Part shown: in pieces, positions 4,990-7,093 of the stretch
How positions within the stretch are numbered: position 1 is the first letter of the stretch
How the letters are laid out: each line of letters starts with the position of its first letter
Source: Anaerolinea sp.
GTDB lineage: Bacteria > Chloroflexota > Anaerolineae > Anaerolineales > Villigracilaceae
Direction: 5' to 3'
Length of the DNA: 7,093 nt
Assembly (NCBI GenBank): GCA_020720965.1
Contig: DYNS01000158.1
Location: 1-7,093 of the forward strand
Translations under genes and position numbers: made by a program
The notes under the pieces: model-generated
Told to the model about the DNA's origin: nothing
The model's database searches: none
Seen by the model: only the letters and a program-made list of their open reading frames with translations

Positions 4990-7093
4990 ATGAAAAAAAT
5001 GACCATTACCTTCTCTCGCAGCCTTCTCGCTGCGATTGGCATTCTCTCCCTTTTGGCTTGGGCGCTGCCGCCTGCCTCCCCGGCACAGGCTTCTGCTCCG
5101 GCGCAAGACCCCACCCCTGTTGGCTCGCCCCTGGTGGGAGACGCTCTCGTTATCCCGGAAGAAGTTCGCAGCCAAATGCTGGAAGGGCAAAGCGCCACAG
5201 AGTCGGATGCGCCTGGAGACTACGAAACCAGCGGCTTTATGGCAGGCAAAGTTGCCGTAGGGCTGATTTTGCCGGAATCGATTGGCGGGACGGAGAACTG
5301 GACACTTGCCGAGCGCCAAGCCGTCAAAGCCGAGGTTTTTGACGGCTTGGAAGCATGGGAGAGTTGGTGGAACACGCTAGGCGGCGCTACACCCGGTGGC
5401 TTGGATTTTGTGGTGGATATGACCGGCGACGCAGTGGCGGATACAGAGGCTGATTACGACCCACTTGTCCATAACATAGCATCCGAACCGATTACGATGA
5501 ACCAATCCGAGGAAGGTACATGGATGAACCAAGCCTTAGCGGTCATCCCTGGACCCACAGGCGCTCGTTATACAGCAGGCAGCAGCTATTTTGAAAACCT
5601 CTACGCCTACAGCAATGACCTCCGCGTGCAAAATGATGCTGATTGGGCTTTTGTCATTTTTGTGGTAGATAGCAGCGAGGATGAAGACGGTAAGTTTGCA
5701 GATTTCATCTCTGATTACTCTTATTTATACGGTCCGGCTGTTGTAATGACTTATGGCAATGATGATAGATCGATTGATGACATGAATTGGGCGCTTGCTC
5801 GTGAAACTGCCCACATTTTTGGTGCAGCATATCAAAAAAATGACTGTGGAGGCGCTACGCAACAATACGGCTATTTGGGGATTGCTAACGCCTACTGTGG
5901 TATTGCCAATCCGCTTGGTGAGGGTACCCCGCGTTTGATGTATGACGGCACGGGGCAACCGGATAGTATCACCTTGCAACAGGTGGGTTGGCGCGATACA
6001 GACGGCGACCATGTTTTTGACCCTCTCGATACCGCTCCCGTTGTTTTATTCTCGCCTTATCCTGAAGACCCAACCATTCATACGAACCTGGTCTACGAAG
6101 AATCTTCCGCCTGGACAAACCTCCGTTACCGCGCCTACGATACACCCCTTGCCGCAACCGTTTGTGAATACTACACCAACGGAGTATCTAACTATTGTTA
6201 TTACAACTTCTACGAAGACCCGTCCACAGACCCCAGCCCCTCCGTGACGATTAACACCATCGCATCCATTCAATACCAGGTGGATGGCGCGGGGGATTGG
6301 TTTGACGCTACCCCGGTTAATGCTTTGGATAGCGATTACGAGCAATATTCATTTTCCACCGGAGAACTTGCCGGCGGCAAACATACCATTAAGGTAAAAG
6401 CATCCAATTCGCGGGGGGTGTTTTCATCCGTTGCTACGGACGAAGTGACCGTTGCGGTCTCTCCTACGAATGATTTTATTGAGAATGCCATCCAGATTTC
6501 CGCCCTGAACTATAACCATGCGGTCGATACAGAAAACGCCACTGTGGGCGGTACGTATACCGACCCCATCCCACCATCCTGTGGCAGCGGAGCAGACCTG
6601 CGCTCGGTTTGGTACAAATACACGCCAACGACGGATGATGAAATTTATTTAGACACTTTCGGCTCCACATACGACACGATACTCTCCGTGTGGAGAAGTG
6701 ACGATGTCACCATTAGCGCGGAAGAATTTGTAGGGTGTAACGACGATGCCAATCTGGATAACCAGTCGGAAATGTCTTTTATACCTGAGACGGACGTTAA
6801 CTACTATTTTTTGGTTACGCAGTATAGTTCTACTAAACCTTCTGCCTCTGCCGAGAACGAAGATGTCTCTGGGCAGGAAGAAGAAAGATTGTTTTTGAGA
6901 GTATACAATGCCATTGATATTGATGTCACAATTGGTGGTGATATTAAGGGAGAGTACAGGCTAAAATTTGGCGAGGAAAAACGAGAGTACTATGACTTTA
7001 GCGGTGGTCCTGTTGTTGTAGATGCGATGGAAGGCGCTGATGTCGTTTCTGCCATCCGTCTGCAGTCGTATGTGAACAACACCCTGTACAGCT
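4990..7093 (+). CDS. Large secreted metalloprotease-like surface protein with degenerate zinc site, 3' end missing
   Basis: The frame is open from ATG 4990 to the window end, 701 codons with no stop. Residues 1-34 are a signal peptide (MKK, hydrophobic core 11-26, probable cleavage after AQA). Residues 83-350 resemble, from memory, secreted zinc-protease-like proteins: FMAGKVAVGLILPES (83-97), DWAFVIFVVDSS (218-229), GPAVVMTYGN, then the expected HExxHxxGALDEY site, which here reads RETAHIFGAAYQ (271-282). His is replaced by Arg271, and the third ligand position holds Tyr281. Cys286 and Cys303 follow. GWRDTDGDHVFDPLD (333-347) is a calcium-loop-like Asp repeat. Residues 349-492 look like Ig-type beta structure (YQVDGAGDWF; Cys392 and Cys403 may pair). 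Residues 494-610 resemble a pre-peptidase C-terminal module (SVWYKYTP 539-546, YDTILSVW 561-568, CNDDA 583-587, likely disulfide Cys531-Cys583). From about 635 a further module starts (GGPVVVDAMEGADVVSAIRL). Probably a non-catalytic cell-surface or matrix protein; function not known. Confidence 0.85.
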   Translation, partial: MKKMTITFSRSLLAAIGILSLLAWALPPASPAQASAPAQDPTPVGSPLVGDALVIPEEVRSQMLEGQSATESDAPGDYETSGFMAGKVAVGLILPESIGGTENWTLAERQAVKAEVFDGLEAWESWWNTLGGATPGGLDFVVDMTGDAVADTEADYDPLVHNIASEPITMNQSEEGTWMNQALAVIPGPTGARYTAGSSYFENLYAYSNDLRVQNDADWAFVIFVVDSSEDEDGKFADFISDYSYLYGPAVVMTYGNDDRSIDDMNWALARETAHIFGAAYQKNDCGGATQQYGYLGIANAYCGIANPLGEGTPRLMYDGTGQPDSITLQQVGWRDTDGDHVFDPLDTAPVVLFSPYPEDPTIHTNLVYEESSAWTNLRYRAYDTPLAATVCEYYTNGVSNYCYYNFYEDPSTDPSPSVTINTIASIQYQVDGAGDWFDATPVNALDSDYEQYSFSTGELAGGKHTIKVKASNSRGVFSSVATDEVTVAVSPTNDFIENAIQISALNYNHAVDTENATVGGTYTDPIPPSCGSGADLRSVWYKYTPTTDDEIYLDTFGSTYDTILSVWRSDDVTISAEEFVGCNDDANLDNQSEMSFIPETDVNYYFLVTQYSSTKPSASAENEDVSGQEEERLFLRVYNAIDIDVTIGGDIKGEYRLKFGEEKREYYDFSGGPVVVDAMEGADVVSAIRLQSYVNNTLYS

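Overview
The window looks like bacterial chromosome with every gene on the plus strand. The lineage is inferred, not proven. The proposed domain layout of the last protein, the Thr/Pro-rich spacers and the GGTA(T/G)AATG promoter cores resemble what I recall from Chloroflexota, especially Anaerolineae. No rRNA, tRNA or marker gene is present to confirm this.

Bases 1-3168 are a nucleotide-sugar and surface-polysaccharide block. First comes the 3' part of a WbaP-type polyprenyl-phosphate sugar-1-phosphate transferase (1-804, start outside the window), which would load the first sugar onto the lipid carrier. A 46-base gap with a possible promoter follows. Then come three genes of dTDP-L-rhamnose synthesis in the order rfbC (3,5-epimerase), rfbA (glucose-1-phosphate thymidylyltransferase) and rfbD (4-keto reductase). 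rfbC and rfbA are 12 bases apart with a good Shine-Dalgarno between them; rfbA and rfbD overlap in an ATGA. rfbB, the 4,6-dehydratase that acts between RfbA and RfbC, is not in the window.

Bases 3165-4898 encode an exported subtilisin-family (S8) protease. It overlaps rfbD by another ATGA, so it appears translationally coupled to the rhamnose genes. It has a complete catalytic triad, a propeptide-like region, Thr/Pro-rich spacers on both sides of the folded part, and a C-terminal hydrophobic helix followed by basic residues that probably anchors it to the membrane.

After a 91-base gap holding a TATAAT-type promoter and a strong ribosome binding site, a large secreted protein starts at 4990 and stays open to the end of the window (701 codons so far). 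Its N-terminal part resembles a family of secreted zinc-metalloprotease-like proteins, but the zinc motif is degenerate: HExxH reads RETAH, and the expected third ligand is also lost. An Ig-like stretch, a pre-peptidase-C-like module and the beginning of a further surface module follow. It is probably a non-catalytic surface protein. Its 3' half is visibly richer in A+T than the rhamnose genes.

Taken together, the region makes a polysaccharide precursor and two exported proteins. Whether these act together on the cell surface is inference from gene order only.
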